Positions 37,074-47,322 of a DNA stretch of 58,208 nt are shown one piece after another (within the stretch, counting starts at the first letter, position 1; each line of letters starts with the position of its first letter). The notes beneath the pieces were generated by a model. The model was not told the DNA's origin, ran no database searches, and saw nothing but the letters and a program-made list of their open reading frames with translations. The stretch covers positions 1 to 58,208 of the forward strand of contig NZ_JAGFXZ010000021.1 in assembly GCF_019038395.1 (NCBI RefSeq). The letters run 5' to 3'. The DNA comes from Acinetobacter sp. BY419 (GTDB lineage: Bacteria > Pseudomonadota > Gammaproteobacteria > Pseudomonadales > Moraxellaceae). The translations under genes were made by a program, and so were the position numbers.

Positions 37074-38024
37074 TTAGGGCGTGGCAGGGGCTGGTGCCGG
37101 AGCTGCTGTGGAAGTCTGCATGACTTGCCATACATTCCAGCGGCCATTATTTTCAATTTCCTGAATTAAGCGATCCGCCACTTCAGCTTCTTGTGGATAT
37201 TTGACCTTGTAGTTGTTCAGGGTCTGAATGGCATTTTTCTTATGCTCTAAGGCAATATAGTTATTGGTTGCAGAAAGATAGGCTTCCTGAACACCTGCTT
37301 TCATGGCTTTGTCCAGATATGGAATGGCTTCACGTTGACCACCCCCTTCTGACAGGCCAAAACCAAACCAGAAGTTGACTTCAGGATCATCTTGGTTAAC
37401 TCTCAGAATACGTTGTGCGTAGGTGAGAGACTTGGTGGTATAGACTGACCCCAGATCCAGATTACGTGCCATGACACTGGCTTTAAAAGCGCGTAACAAA
37501 ACATCGAAAGAAGCATTTGGAAGGGCTGCTAAAGTATCCAGTTGCTGGGTGACTTCTCGCAATTTGGCTTCAAAACCGCGGCGTTCCTGACGATCACTGA
37601 AACGTGGTGGATAATGACGTGCCTTACCCTCAACCAATTGCAGGAAATCATCGATTTCAGTGATATCGATTTCATTGTCATTTGCCAGCGCAGCATAACG
37701 CATATTACGGGTATTGCTGTCGACAGTCGGAATAATCAGTTTATTCACATCCAGAGTCAATTGCTTGGATGGATCATTAGGATCTGTCACCACCATCTTG
37801 GTCACAGGCTGTGCTGCTGCTTTTTGTAAATGCAGCTCAAACGGAGGTGGTTCATTATAATTAAAGGGATTTAGAGCGTAAAATGGAGGACTAAGAGCAG
37901 GTTCAACAAAAACAAATTCTTCAGATTGTTTTGATGGAGACTGTTTTTCGGGCATGGTTGAACACGCCGCAATGCTGAGTGTTAAGCAAGCAAGTGCCAA
38001 GGGCTTAAAGGTCATAATATTCAT
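37074..38024 (-). CDS. TPR-type lipoprotein, hypothetical
   Basis: The 316-residue product has a lipobox Ile-Ala-Ala-Cys (Cys21). The mature protein carries tetratricopeptide-like helix pairs in its second half (GFGLSEGGGQREAIPYLDKA and EHKKNAIQTLNNYKVKYP) and a Pro/Ala-rich C-terminus. It is probably a lipid-anchored outer-membrane or periplasmic adaptor. I do not recognise a named family. Met1 and Met4 are both possible starts. It lies 111 bases downstream of cysE with its own terminator. Confidence 0.78.
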   Translation of the reverse strand: MNIMTFKPLALACLTLSIAACSTMPEKQSPSKQSEEFVFVEPALSPPFYALNPFNYNEPPPFELHLQKAAAQPVTKMVVTDPNDPSKQLTLDVNKLIIPTVDSNTRNMRYAALANDNEIDITEIDDFLQLVEGKARHYPPRFSDRQERRGFEAKLREVTQQLDTLAALPNASFDVLLRAFKASVMARNLDLGSVYTTKSLTYAQRILRVNQDDPEVNFWFGFGLSEGGGQREAIPYLDKAMKAGVQEAYLSATNNYIALEHKKNAIQTLNNYKVKYPQEAEVADRLIQEIENNGRWNVWQVMQTSTAAPAPAPATP

Positions 38025-38135
38025 CCATTCTGTTATTTTTAAAAAACAGCCAGTACATAAGTTGCATGAACGTCAGTCTATGAAAAGTATAACGATCATG
38101 CAAGTAAACCCGTGTTACAGAGTTAAATGTTAAAT

Positions 38136-38945
38136 TCAGGCTTTGGATTGGCTGGTTTGCGCTTCACATTCACGCCGCGCTTCTTCCAGAATCTTTAATT
38201 CTTTTTTGCTCAAAGGCTGGCCATCTTGTTGCTGCTTGTTGAAGGTCGGATCAAGCAAAGAAAGACGGTTGCACAAGTTGTTCATGCGTTTTTCATTTTG
38301 CTGAATACGATCCAGCAAAATCCGCATACCTTCCAGAATTGGATCAGACTGGTCTTCAGTTGCAGCATAGGGCTGGAAACCAATACTTTCTGCATAGTCA
38401 CGACGACGGGTTTCAGCATCATCTTTAGGTTTTTCTTTGATAATCAAACGTGCCGGATTGCCCACAGCCGTAGCATTTTCAGGAACGGCTTTGGTAACCA
38501 CCGCATTTGAACCGACCTTGGCATTTTTCCCTACGGTAAAGGGCCCTAGAATCTTGGCACCAGCACCGACGACCACGCCATCTTCTAAGGTCGGGTGACG
38601 TTTGCCTTTATTCCAGGTCGTTCCACCCAAAGTCACACCATGATATAGGGTGACATCATCGCCAATTTCAGCAGTTTCACCAATCACGACACCCATACCA
38701 TGATCGATAAAGAAACGGCGGCCAATTTTGGCACCGGGATGGATTTCAATACCAGTCGCAAAACGGCTAAACGAAGACAACGCACGCGCAGTTCCTTTAC
38801 AGTCTTTATTCCATAGCTCATGTGCCATGCGATGCATAATCAGCGCATGGATGCCAGGGTAAGTCGTTAAGACTTCTAAAGTATTGCGTGCTGCAGGATC
38901 GCGCGCAAAGACAGCTTGTATATCTTCTTTGAGCTGTTTTAGCAT
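38136..38945 (-). CDS. cysE: Serine O-acetyltransferase
   Basis: Makes O-acetylserine from serine and acetyl-CoA, the direct precursor of cysteine. The 269-residue protein has an N-terminal helical region and a hexapeptide beta-helix with [31 protein letters not shown], whose two His are catalytic. The C-terminus extends past the beta-helix with a charged helical tail, longer than in minimal EpsC forms. Overlaps the trmJ stop by one base, so it is translationally coupled to trmJ. Relatives are usually inhibited by cysteine. Confidence 0.93.
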   Translation of the reverse strand: MLKQLKEDIQAVFARDPAARNTLEVLTTYPGIHALIMHRMAHELWNKDCKGTARALSSFSRFATGIEIHPGAKIGRRFFIDHGMGVVIGETAEIGDDVTLYHGVTLGGTTWNKGKRHPTLEDGVVVGAGAKILGPFTVGKNAKVGSNAVVTKAVPENATAVGNPARLIIKEKPKDDAETRRRDYAESIGFQPYAATEDQSDPILEGMRILLDRIQQNEKRMNNLCNRLSLLDPTFNKQQQDGQPLSKKELKILEEARRECEAQTSQSKA

Positions 38946-39793
38946 TAGATTTGATCCTCGTCCTGTGATGATGTGTTTGAAGATTTTTTCCAGGTGCCGT
39001 TATTCATGGCCTGAACACGGCTGAAAATACCACGAAGTAAATGATATTCCATACGATCTAATTGTATACGTCCAAAGAGACGACGCAAGCGTAAAGGTAA
39101 TAATCTTGGATTTTTTGGGTCCATAAATTCAATTTCTGCCAGCATTTTTTCCAAATGCGGATAGAACTGTTCCATCTGGGCATGATTCACCAAAGGCTCA
39201 TCCCATTCCATTTCAATGCCATCAATCACTTGCATGGTTGCCTTAGCATCACGCGGTTGTTCAATTTGGCTCATGGCTGCCATGCGCATTTCATAGCAGA
39301 TTACCTGAATTGCCTGCGCCACATTCAGTACGCCGTAATCAGTATTAACTGGAATGGTCAGGTGATAGTTGGCCATTGCCAGTTCTTCATTGGTCAGACC
39401 ACGGTCTTCACGGCCAAATAGAATCGCGACTTCCTGCTGTTCTTGTACTACGGCACTCATGGCTTTTGTCGCAGCGGGGCGTACATCTAAAAGTGGCCAG
39501 GGAATGGTACGGCTGCGCGCACTGGTTCCAAAGACAATCTGGCAATCTTTAATTGCATCTTCGAGTGTTTCTACAATCTCAATCTGCTGGATCAGATCGG
39601 ATGCGCCAGCTGCCAGCGCATCAATATCCGGATGCGGGTAGGTTTTAGGTGCCACCAGAACCAGCTTGGACAGACCCATGGTTTTCATGGCACGTAAGGC
39701 ACTGCCAATATTGGCAGGTAAAGTGGTATTGACCATGACAATACGCACATGGGAGAGATGTGCTGAAACAGCAGCATTGTCAATTTGACTCAT
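38945..39793 (-). CDS. trmJ: tRNA (cytidine/uridine-2'-O-)-methyltransferase
   Basis: SPOUT (trefoil-knot) methyltransferase that methylates the 2'-OH of nucleotide 32 in several tRNAs. The 282 residues show the knot motifs: [20 protein letters not shown], then [17 protein letters not shown] and [16 protein letters not shown]-terminal helical extension follows. It precedes cysE in a two-gene unit. TrmL was considered, but the length and the [10 protein letters not shown] motif fit TrmJ. Confidence 0.92.
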   Translation of the reverse strand: MSQIDNAAVSAHLSHVRIVMVNTTLPANIGSALRAMKTMGLSKLVLVAPKTYPHPDIDALAAGASDLIQQIEIVETLEDAIKDCQIVFGTSARSRTIPWPLLDVRPAATKAMSAVVQEQQEVAILFGREDRGLTNEELAMANYHLTIPVNTDYGVLNVAQAIQVICYEMRMAAMSQIEQPRDAKATMQVIDGIEMEWDEPLVNHAQMEQFYPHLEKMLAEIEFMDPKNPRLLPLRLRRLFGRIQLDRMEYHLLRGIFSRVQAMNNGTWKKSSNTSSQDEDQI

Positions 39794-39829
39794 GAGGATT
39801 CCAATTTTAAGGTTTTTAAAGATCAGGAT

Positions 39830-42800
39830 TTATGAAAATTGTGGCTGGGATTCAGCCTGATACAGTTCCAGTGCATCATCCATGCTCATGCCAACAGGCG
39901 GCGGAGGAATATCCACTGGTTTGGCCTGTTCATAAGACACGGCTTTAGCAGCTTTGGATTTGACCTGATATTCAATGTGCAATGCTTCTTTACCAAAATA
40001 ATCACGTAATTTGGCTAATAACTCATCCAGTGGGGCAACTTTCCAGTTGAGACCCAGATGAAGTTCAGTCGTGGCATAAGGATAGTCTAGATACAGAATT
40101 ACCGGAATATGTGCTGACATATCGATATTGGTATAAGGAGTCAAAATCTGCTGCAAGTCACGACTCAGGCTTTTGCTGAAATGCTCGGCAGTTAAGGTGA
40201 TTTTGATACTGTTGGCACGTTTCTGGCGAATTTCGTTCAGGCTAAACGCTTTTGTGAGACGCCCCATCGGGCGGTCAAAGCCTTCACGCTCATAGATTTC
40301 ACCTTCGATCACCACGACTTTATCGAGCTGGATAACTTCTTTAAAGCGGTTAAAGCGTTCGTGATTGGCTGAAATCTCAATTCGTGCCGTACCATCATCC
40401 AGGGTCATCATCATCCGGTTCGGGAAGTTGGCAATATCCACCACTAGTCCTGCAAACACGGTGGTGACACCACGGCGGGTGGGGGTGAGTTCATTAATCT
40501 GACAGGGCACAAAGGCTTTCAGCTCATTGCGATAGACATCAATCGGGTGGCCGGTTAGATAAAGTCCCAAGGTGTCTTTTTCACCTTTCAGGCGAACTTC
40601 ATCTGCCCAAGGCTTGACTGGTTTAGATGGCTTGCGCTGAACTTCTGCAACCTCACCAAACAGATCCATGATGCCAGTTTCACGATTGGAACGGGCTTGA
40701 TCCGCGGCTTGGACTGCCTCAGGCAATTGTGCCATCAGGTCAGCCCGATCAATCCCTAAGCAATCCAGCGCGCCGGAGCGAATCAGTGCTTCCAGGGTAC
40801 GCTTATTGATTTTTTTCAGGTCAATACGGTGACAGAAATCAAATAGGTCGCGGAATGGACCTTCTTGTGTACGCGAGTCAATCACTGACTGCATCGCAGC
40901 TTCACCGACGCCTTTAATTGCACCCAGACCATAGACAATGGTTTGTTCATCCGTGGCATGGAATTGATACAGCGACATATTTACGGAAGGTGGTAAAACT
41001 TCTAGATTATTTTTACGACAGTCATCGATCAGGAATACCACGTTGTCGGTGTTTTGCATTTCCGAGGTAAGCACCGCAGACAGGAACTCAGCCGGATAAT
41101 GCGCTTTTAGCCAAGCCGTCTGATAAGCAACTAAAGCATAAGCCGCAGCATGTGATTTGTTGAAACCATAGCCGGCGAATTTTTCCATATAGTCGAAGAT
41201 ATGGTTGGCTGTTTGCTCATTAATATCTTTTTTCGCCGCACCTTCAATAAAGATCTGACGCTGCTTGACCATTTCTTCAGGTTTTTTCTTACCCATGGCA
41301 CGACGCAGTAAGTCCGCGCCACCCAGAGTATAGCCAGCACAATACTGTGCAGCCTGCATCACCTGTTCCTGATAGACCATAATCCCGTAAGTCGGTTCTA
41401 AAACACCTTCAAGCAGTGGATGCAGGTATTCAAAGTCGCCCCCATGCATACGGTGGATAAAGTCGGGAATCAGATCCATCGGACCCGGACGGTACAAAGA
41501 TACGAAGGCAATAATTTCTTCAAATTTGCTTGGGCGTGCCTCTTTCAGCATCTTTTTCATGCCCACGGATTCAAACTGGAATACCGCGGTGGTGTTGGCA
41601 TTGGCAAAGACTAGATACGCGTCTTTATCTTCAAGCGGGATATAGGCAATGTCTAAAGCTTTGTCGCTTGGGAGGCGTTTATTAATATTTTTAACCGCAT
41701 CTTCAATTACGGTCAGGTTACGCAGACCCAAGAAGTCGAATTTGACCAGACCGGCGGATTCGACATCGTCTTTATCAAATTGTGCCACGCGTCCAGTACC
41801 ATCAGCATCACACATGACCGCAGAGAAATCGGTAATCTTGGTTGGTGAGATGACCACACCACCGGCATGTTTACCTGTATTTCGGGTAATGCCTTCCAGT
41901 TTCAGTGCCATTTCCCAGATTTCGGCTGCATCGTCGTGGTCCGGATTGGATGGATTGGTGACGATATCCTTGAGCTGTGGTTCGGCTTCTAGCGACTCAA
42001 GCAGGCTTAAACCTAAAGGCTTGGTCGGGATCATTTTCGAGATACGATCCGCCAGACCATAAGATTTCCCAAGTACCCGCGCCACATCACGAATCGCACC
42101 TTTGGCAGCCATGGTACCGAATGTTGCGATCTGCGAAACTGCATCACGTCCGTAAGTACGCGCCACATAGTCAATCACGCGGTCACGGCCTGCGATACAG
42201 AAATCGACGTCGAAATCGGGCATCGAGACACGTTCTGGGTTCAAGAAACGTTCGAACAGCAGTTCATAACGCAGCGGATCAAGATCGGTAATTTTTAGGC
42301 TGTAAGCTACCAGCGATCCTGCACCTGAACCACGACCCGGACCTACCGGGACGCCGTTACTTTTCGACCATTGAATAAAGTCCATCACGATCAGGAAGTA
42401 GCCTGGGAATCCCATCGAGTTAATGATATTAATCTCGTATTCAATTCGCTCATCATAAGGCTTGCGAATTTCCGGCCAGTCTTCATCACGTTGTTCAGGT
42501 GGATAAAGGAAATTCAGACGTTCTTCCAGACCTTCTTTGGACAAGTGTGCAAAGAAGGTGTCAATGGTATGACCTTCAGGAATCGGATAATCGGGCAGGA
42601 AGTATTTACCCAGTTGCAGCGTTACATTACAACGCTTGGCAATATGATAGGTGTTCTCAATCGCAGACGGAATATCCGAGAACAGCGCCGTCATTTCTTC
42701 AGCAGATTTAAAATATTGTTCAGGTGAATAGGTTTTAGGGCGGCGATTGTCACCAAGTACATATCCATCGGCAATGCACACCCGTGCTTCATGGGCTTCA

Positions 42801-43402
42801 TAATCGTCACGGGTCATAAAGTGCACATCGTTATGTGCGACCACACCGATATTATATTTTTTTGCCAGCTTGACAGCTTCCAGAATGAAGTCATCTTCAT
42901 CCGGACGACTGGTGCGGGTCAGGGCAAGATAAACACGATTGCCGAATTTTTCGACCCATTCTTCTAGCAGCGGTTCGGCTTTTTGCGGATTTGAACTCAT
43001 CAGCATCTTGCCAACATCGGAATGCATGCCAAGCAGGGCAATCATGTCCTCAGACTGATTTAAAATCCATTGTTTTTGAACGCAGGGAATATCCAGTTGC
43101 TGACCACGGATAAAGCCTTCAGATACCAGTTCAGTCAGACTGCGCCAACCCTTATTGGTCATGGCCAACAAGGTCATGCGATGTTCGGCATCATTCAGGC
43201 GAATTTCAGAACCTAAGATGGGCTTGATGCCTTTGCCTAGGCATTTGCCATAGAACTTGACTGCAGCATGCAGGTTAGAAAGATCCGTTAGCGCAAGGGC
43301 AGGCATCTGTTCTTTTTCGGCAGCTTTGACCAAGTCGGGTATCCGTACGATGGATTCAGTAATCGAAAATTCTGTATGAATACCAAGATGAACAAAGTGC
43401 AT
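39830..43402 (-). CDS. dnaE: DNA polymerase III alpha subunit
   Basis: Main replicative DNA polymerase. I start at ATG 43402 with AGGGA upstream, giving 1190 residues; the frame is open further to 43549 but has no binding site there. The PHP domain opens with FVHLGIHTEFSITES. The palm-domain catalytic aspartates are in MPDFDVDFCIAGRDRVIDYV, with GRGSGAGSLVAYSLKI before them. Helix-hairpin-helix and OB-fold segments follow. A MDLFGEVAE step near residue 950 may be a clamp-binding motif. Downstream are trmJ and cysE on the same strand, 36 bases away. Confidence 0.96.
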   Translation of the reverse strand: MHFVHLGIHTEFSITESIVRIPDLVKAAEKEQMPALALTDLSNLHAAVKFYGKCLGKGIKPILGSEIRLNDAEHRMTLLAMTNKGWRSLTELVSEGFIRGQQLDIPCVQKQWILNQSEDMIALLGMHSDVGKMLMSSNPQKAEPLLEEWVEKFGNRVYLALTRTSRPDEDDFILEAVKLAKKYNIGVVAHNDVHFMTRDDYEAHEARVCIADGYVLGDNRRPKTYSPEQYFKSAEEMTALFSDIPSAIENTYHIAKRCNVTLQLGKYFLPDYPIPEGHTIDTFFAHLSKEGLEERLNFLYPPEQRDEDWPEIRKPYDERIEYEINIINSMGFPGYFLIVMDFIQWSKSNGVPVGPGRGSGAGSLVAYSLKITDLDPLRYELLFERFLNPERVSMPDFDVDFCIAGRDRVIDYVARTYGRDAVSQIATFGTMAAKGAIRDVARVLGKSYGLADRISKMIPTKPLGLSLLESLEAEPQLKDIVTNPSNPDHDDAAEIWEMALKLEGITRNTGKHAGGVVISPTKITDFSAVMCDADGTGRVAQFDKDDVESAGLVKFDFLGLRNLTVIEDAVKNINKRLPSDKALDIAYIPLEDKDAYLVFANANTTAVFQFESVGMKKMLKEARPSKFEEIIAFVSLYRPGPMDLIPDFIHRMHGGDFEYLHPLLEGVLEPTYGIMVYQEQVMQAAQYCAGYTLGGADLLRRAMGKKKPEEMVKQRQIFIEGAAKKDINEQTANHIFDYMEKFAGYGFNKSHAAAYALVAYQTAWLKAHYPAEFLSAVLTSEMQNTDNVVFLIDDCRKNNLEVLPPSVNMSLYQFHATDEQTIVYGLGAIKGVGEAAMQSVIDSRTQEGPFRDLFDFCHRIDLKKINKRTLEALIRSGALDCLGIDRADLMAQLPEAVQAADQARSNRETGIMDLFGEVAEVQRKPSKPVKPWADEVRLKGEKDTLGLYLTGHPIDVYRNELKAFVPCQINELTPTRRGVTTVFAGLVVDIANFPNRMMMTLDDGTARIEISANHERFNRFKEVIQLDKVVVIEGEIYEREGFDRPMGRLTKAFSLNEIRQKRANSIKITLTAEHFSKSLSRDLQQILTPYTNIDMSAHIPVILYLDYPYATTELHLGLNWKVAPLDELLAKLRDYFGKEALHIEYQVKSKAAKAVSYEQAKPVDIPPPPVGMSMDDALELYQAESQPQFS

Positions 43403-43673
43403 AGATGAGTCCCTGCTAAAACCATTGAATAGTTTAACATGGGATTTATTGTTGCAGTTTGAAAATGAGGGGGGAATGGCGAAGTTTTCATTAAATGAAT
43501 GAGGTTTTGCCTCACTTACTTTTAAGAGATGAGCAGCGCGGCTGAGCAAGGAAATAAAAATCTTTTGTTAGCTTGATGATACATCCTTGTCTGACCAGCC
43601 AATCGGCGATATCCATGTCGCTATCCTCGATAGCTAGTAGGGGTATCAGGGAATTATCAGTTTTTATATAAGA
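43403..43673. other. Region upstream of dnaE with a possible short coding relic
   Basis: The region between metI and dnaE, about 310 bases. On the minus strand 43512-43616 encodes 34 residues from an ATG (MDIADWLVRQGCIIKL, then LTKDFYFLAQ). The frame is open upstream, with plausible protein composition but no binding site. It may be a relic of a larger gene. The dnaE promoter is also here. Confidence 0.25.
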
Positions 43674-43697
43674 AAAGCCCTCTTTTTAGAGGGCTTT
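43674..43697 (-). terminator. Terminator of the methionine-transport genes
   Basis: Perfect 10-bp stem (43674-43683 with 43688-43697), TTTT loop, 18 bases beyond the metI stop. Confidence 0.88.
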
Positions 43698-43714
43698 ATA
43701 TTTAAATAAATGGT

Positions 43715-44410
43715 TTAGCGAAGTCGGGATAACCAGTCACCTAAACTTTGTACAATCTGTACCAGAATCAATAAAACGATTACCGTCATAATCACCACAG
43801 ATGTATCAAAACGCTGATAACCGTAAGAAATTGCCAAGTCACCTATACCTCCGGCACCAACAGCACCAGCCATTGCAGTTGCACCAATCAAGCTGATGGT
43901 TGCGGTTGTGAGGTTTAAAATGAGTGAGCTACGTGCTTCAGGTAAGACAAATTTAAAAATAATCTGCATGGGGGTGGCACCCATCGCTTGCGCGGATTCG
44001 ATAATACCTTCATTCACTTCTAGCAGTGAGGTTTCTACCAAGCGCCCAATATAAGGACCAACATAAATAGTTAATGGCACAATTGCAGCCCATGTGCCAA
44101 TCGACGTTCCTACCAAAAACTTGGTCAGTGGAATAACGGCAATAAGTAAAATAATAAAGGGTAGTGAACGTAGCGCATTCACAATTGGATTGAGACCATG
44201 ATAAATCACGCGATTTGGCAAAATTCCATTAGGACGCGTTACCACCAAGGTGATTGCCTGGATAAAGCCCCAGATACAGCTAAACAGCATCGCGAAAAAT
44301 ACCATATGAAAGGTTTCTTGCAACGCTGTCACAAACTGATCCATCGACAGGGAGCTTTTCCAGAATGGCGCAGTGATCGTCGTCAGCCACTGTACAATTA
44401 AATCTCTCAT
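43715..44410 (-). CDS. metI: Methionine ABC transporter permease
   Basis: Membrane channel of the D/L-methionine importer MetNIQ. The 231-residue protein has five to six hydrophobic helices. The EAA loop (ESAQAMGATPMQIIFKFVLPEA) contacts MetN. Its ATG overlaps the metN stop (ATGA arrangement). Last gene of the unit; a terminator follows. Confidence 0.93.
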   Translation of the reverse strand: MRDLIVQWLTTITAPFWKSSLSMDQFVTALQETFHMVFFAMLFSCIWGFIQAITLVVTRPNGILPNRVIYHGLNPIVNALRSLPFIILLIAVIPLTKFLVGTSIGTWAAIVPLTIYVGPYIGRLVETSLLEVNEGIIESAQAMGATPMQIIFKFVLPEARSSLILNLTTATISLIGATAMAGAVGAGGIGDLAISYGYQRFDTSVVIMTVIVLLILVQIVQSLGDWLSRLR

Positions 44411-45432
44411 GCCTGTACTCCCGCCTGATTGACTTGTACGCCGTGTTGTTCAAGAAATTTTATTGCTGCCTGAATTTCTTGCGTATCACCTAGTAACTGA
44501 ATAAACATCTGGCCAATAACCACGCCATTAATTTCAGTCATGTTGGCAAACAGAATATTTAAACTGATATCAAACTGTTTAATCACTGCTTGAATCATAG
44601 TTTCCTGTGCCGAACTGCCAAGAAATTTCAGGCAATAAATACTGTGATGATTCTGGTTTTCCAGATTATGCAGAATATTGACCGGTAAATGTTGCTGGAG
44701 CACGGTCTGAATGAAATTTTTGGTCGTTGGATGTTGTGGCTGACTAAATATTTGTAAGGTACTGCCAGTTTCAATTACATCGCCTTTTTCCATTACAGCA
44801 ACATAGTCACAGACCGTTTCAATCACATCCATTTCATGGGTGACCATGACAATAGTAATGCCTTGTTCTTGATTGATTTTTTTAAGTAATTGCAGAACCG
44901 ATTTGGTAGTTTGCGGATCAAGTGCAGAAGTCGCCTCATCACAAAGTAAAATTTTTGGATGATTGGCAAGGGCACGAGCAATCCCGACCCGTTGCTTTTG
45001 ACCACCCGACAACTCATCTGGAAAAGCATGTCGTTTATGTTTTAGGTCAATGAATTCTAATAATTCTTCGAGGCGTTTTTCCCGCTCTGCCTTGCTCCAG
45101 CCCAGAAGCTTCATTGGCATTTCGATATTGGCTGCCACGGTTTTGGTTTGCATTAAATTAAAATGCTGAAAAATCATGCCGATGCTGGCACGTTCTTGAC
45201 GCAATGCCTTGGCGTCCAGTGCGGTAAAGTCTGTTCCGTTAATGATAATCCGGCCCGAGCTTGGACGTTCAAGCAGGTTGATCAGACGGATGAGGGTGCT
45301 TTTACCGGCACCACTATAACCGATGATGCCAAAAATGCTGCCGGTTGGAATCTGAAGATTAATCTGATTCAAGGCATGCAAGGTTTGACCCTTAAGCTCA
45401 TACTGTTTTGAAATATCTTTAAATTCAATCAT
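44407..45432 (-). CDS. metN: Methionine ABC transporter ATP-binding protein
   Basis: ATPase of the methionine importer. Walker A is GYSGAGKST (38-46), signature LSGGQKQRVGIARAL, and Walker B ILLCDEATSALDPQT. The C-terminal NIL domain (about 265-341) binds methionine and, in characterised transporters, inhibits uptake when the cell has enough. Its stop overlaps the metI start. A hairpin with T tract lies 30 bases upstream, between metQ and metN. Confidence 0.95.
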   Translation of the reverse strand: MIEFKDISKQYELKGQTLHALNQINLQIPTGSIFGIIGYSGAGKSTLIRLINLLERPSSGRIIINGTDFTALDAKALRQERASIGMIFQHFNLMQTKTVAANIEMPMKLLGWSKAEREKRLEELLEFIDLKHKRHAFPDELSGGQKQRVGIARALANHPKILLCDEATSALDPQTTKSVLQLLKKINQEQGITIVMVTHEMDVIETVCDYVAVMEKGDVIETGSTLQIFSQPQHPTTKNFIQTVLQQHLPVNILHNLENQNHHSIYCLKFLGSSAQETMIQAVIKQFDISLNILFANMTEINGVVIGQMFIQLLGDTQEIQAAIKFLEQHGVQVNQAGVQA

Positions 45433-45461
45433 AGTGTCAAAAACTGCATCACGGATAAAAA

Positions 45462-45489
45462 AACAGGCAAGAAATCGTCCTTGCCTGTT
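45462..45489 (-). terminator. Intrinsic terminator between metQ and metN
   Basis: Perfect 10-bp stem (45462-45471 with 45480-45489), 8-base loop, and a run of A on the plus strand that gives a U7 tract in the minus-strand RNA. It follows the metQ stop by 19 bases and precedes the metN start by 30. It may reduce, but not fully block, metNI expression from the metQ promoter, or separate the units. Confidence 0.85.
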
Positions 45490-45508
45490 CTAAAAGTCTA
45501 TTATAGTA

Positions 45509-46384
45509 CTATTTTGATTCAGTTAAATACGTCACAGGTTTGTTTACCGCAACTTTAGTACCGCCAAAATGCTCATCTACATAGGTTTGAACTGCTGGCG
45601 TATGATACAACGTACCCACTTTTTGCAGTACTGGATCATTTTGACGGTCTGCTGCAACCGCTAATACGTTTACATTCATTTTTGTGCTTTGGTCAGTCGG
45701 CTCATAGTAAATCGCATCTTTCAATACGTTTAAACCACCTTCCATTGCCAGGGTATTGCCCAGCACAATCGCATCGACTTCGTCTTTTACGCGTACTGCG
45801 GTCGCCATTTGAATCGGTTTAATCACGATTTGTTTTGGATTTTCGGCCACATCAGAAGTTGTACCTTTGACATTATCAAAACCAGGTTTTAATTTTACCA
45901 AGCCTGCAGATTGTAAAAGTAATAATGCACGTGATTCGTTTGCGCCGTCATTTGGAATGGCAATGGTCGCACCTGGTTTAAACTCATTTAAAGATTTTAC
46001 CTTGCTTGAGTAAATACCCATAGGCTCTAAATAAGTCGTAGACAGTGGTGCAATTTTTGCTGTGTTGGCATCATTATAGGCAACCATATAGGCATAAGAC
46101 TGGAATGCATTAACATCGATTTCTTTGTTGGCTACCGCTGTGTTCATTGACACGTAGTCAGTGAAATTTTTCACATCAAGTTTGATACCAGCTGCTTTGG
46201 TTTCAGGCAGTGTTGCGATATAACGCCATACATCTGCATCTGAACCGGTCGAAGCCATGGTTACAGTCTGAAGACCATTTGCATCTTTGGTTTGCGCTGC
46301 ATCGGTAGCAGGCGCTTCTTGTTTGCCACACCCAGTTAAAGTCAATACAGAGGCACTCAAGATAACGCCAAGTAACTTTTTCAT
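45509..46384 (-). CDS. metQ: Methionine-binding lipoprotein MetQ
   Basis: Periplasmic substrate-binding lipoprotein of the methionine importer. The lipobox is Leu-Thr-Leu-Thr-Gly-Cys (Cys19). The 291-residue protein has the NlpA-family fold with DVNAFQSYAYMVAYN, IAIPNDGANESRALLLLQ and later LGNTLAMEGGLNVLKDAIYYE. Here it comes first in transcription order (metQ, metN, metI), unlike the common metN-metI-metQ order. A promoter is proposed just upstream. Confidence 0.94.
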   Translation of the reverse strand: MKKLLGVILSASVLTLTGCGKQEAPATDAAQTKDANGLQTVTMASTGSDADVWRYIATLPETKAAGIKLDVKNFTDYVSMNTAVANKEIDVNAFQSYAYMVAYNDANTAKIAPLSTTYLEPMGIYSSKVKSLNEFKPGATIAIPNDGANESRALLLLQSAGLVKLKPGFDNVKGTTSDVAENPKQIVIKPIQMATAVRVKDEVDAIVLGNTLAMEGGLNVLKDAIYYEPTDQSTKMNVNVLAVAADRQNDPVLQKVGTLYHTPAVQTYVDEHFGGTKVAVNKPVTYLTESK

Positions 46385-46413
46385 GAAATTGTCCTAATTC
46401 TATTCTGGCCTAG

Positions 46414-46441
46414 AGTATAAGCATTTTTAAATCGTGTTAAA
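46414..46441 (-). promoter_or_regulatory. Candidate promoter of metQ
   Basis: Minus strand: TTTAAC (46441-46436), 16-base spacer, TATACT (46419-46414), about 30 bases before the metQ start codon. A plausible but imperfect sigma-70 promoter. An AGGACA ribosome site follows. No methionine or SAM riboswitch was recognised. Confidence 0.45.
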
Positions 46442-47100
46442 TAAAAGTTTTATTACGATCTAAAGTAGGTGGCCTGATCATTGTTGAAGAAGGCTCGAAG
46501 TTGGAAGATACAAGCCTACAACTACAGTTTTGATGAACTTGATCAAGTCAGAGACAGCCCAAACCCGATGTGAATGATCTATTTTAGAGAGAGAAAATAG
46601 ATATTTTATAAGTACATGGTAGGGTTTGGGTGTTCCGAAGTTGCCGATATCATAGCAATAAATCTATATTCGATATACTGGATAGAAAAGCCTTACTTAT
46701 CTCTTTAGTTGAATATAAAAATAATTCTTAAGAAAAATATTAATTAAAACAATATATTATTTATATTGAAATTGTGGTTTTAATAGCTATGTTTAAATAG
46801 TGAGCTTTATAAGATTTTATCCAATCTAAATCATAAAAATGGATATATGTGATTCATTGATGGAAGCGGGTTTCTCTGGAGACAACTTCATTTGGGAAAT
46901 AGTGCGTGAATTTATCGTCCGCACACATTTGGATAAAGGGTGCAGTATCGGAGTCTTGCCATTGGTGGAGGATGAGGTGAGGGGTTTGGATAGATAGTAT
47001 GTTTAAAATTTATTTAACTGCTTTTGAAATAAAAGTATTGGTTGATTTAAATCGTATTAAAGTTAACATTTATTAAAATTTGACAGAATTTATTACTTTT
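46442..47100. other. AT-rich intergenic stretch, no supported gene
   Basis: About 650 bases between the metQ promoter and the small membrane-protein gene. A 45-codon open frame at 46860-46997 lacks a ribosome binding site. The region is A/T-rich with no repeat array or RNA gene seen. It may hold further remnants of accessory DNA. Confidence 0.45.
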
Positions 47101-47316
47101 ATGAATCAAAAAATTATAAAAAATTTACTAATGGGTTATGTGGTTATCATTGTTGTTATGGCGGTTATAACCCATTTCATGGTTTATCCACTGGCTACAG
47201 ATAAAGGAACGGCGATAGCAACCATGTTTGGATGGTCAGCTGGAATATTTGCACCTGTATCTGCCTTTATTTTATTGAACGCTTGGAAAGAACAAAATAA
47301 TTTTATCGTAAAGTGA
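47101..47316 (+). CDS. Small two-helix membrane protein (probable N-terminal half of a split gene)
   Basis: From ATG 47101 the frame gives 71 residues with two hydrophobic helices (IIKNLLMGYVVIIVVMAVIT and GWSAGIFAPVSAFILLN) and a charged end WKEQNNFIVK before TGA at 47314. A TTG seven codons upstream is an alternative start. Neither start has a good binding site. The next gene begins six bases later in the same frame. The codon usage and AT content are unlike the neighbours, so the pair may be acquired. No function is recognised. Confidence 0.5.
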   Translation: MNQKIIKNLLMGYVVIIVVMAVITHFMVYPLATDKGTAIATMFGWSAGIFAPVSAFILLNAWKEQNNFIVK

Positions 47317-47322
47317 GATTTA

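Noticed and set aside
46860..46997. A 45-codon frame (MEAGFSGDNFIWEIVREF) between metQ and the small membrane gene
   Set aside because: Short, without a ribosome binding site or recognisable homology; could be a relic but not supportable.
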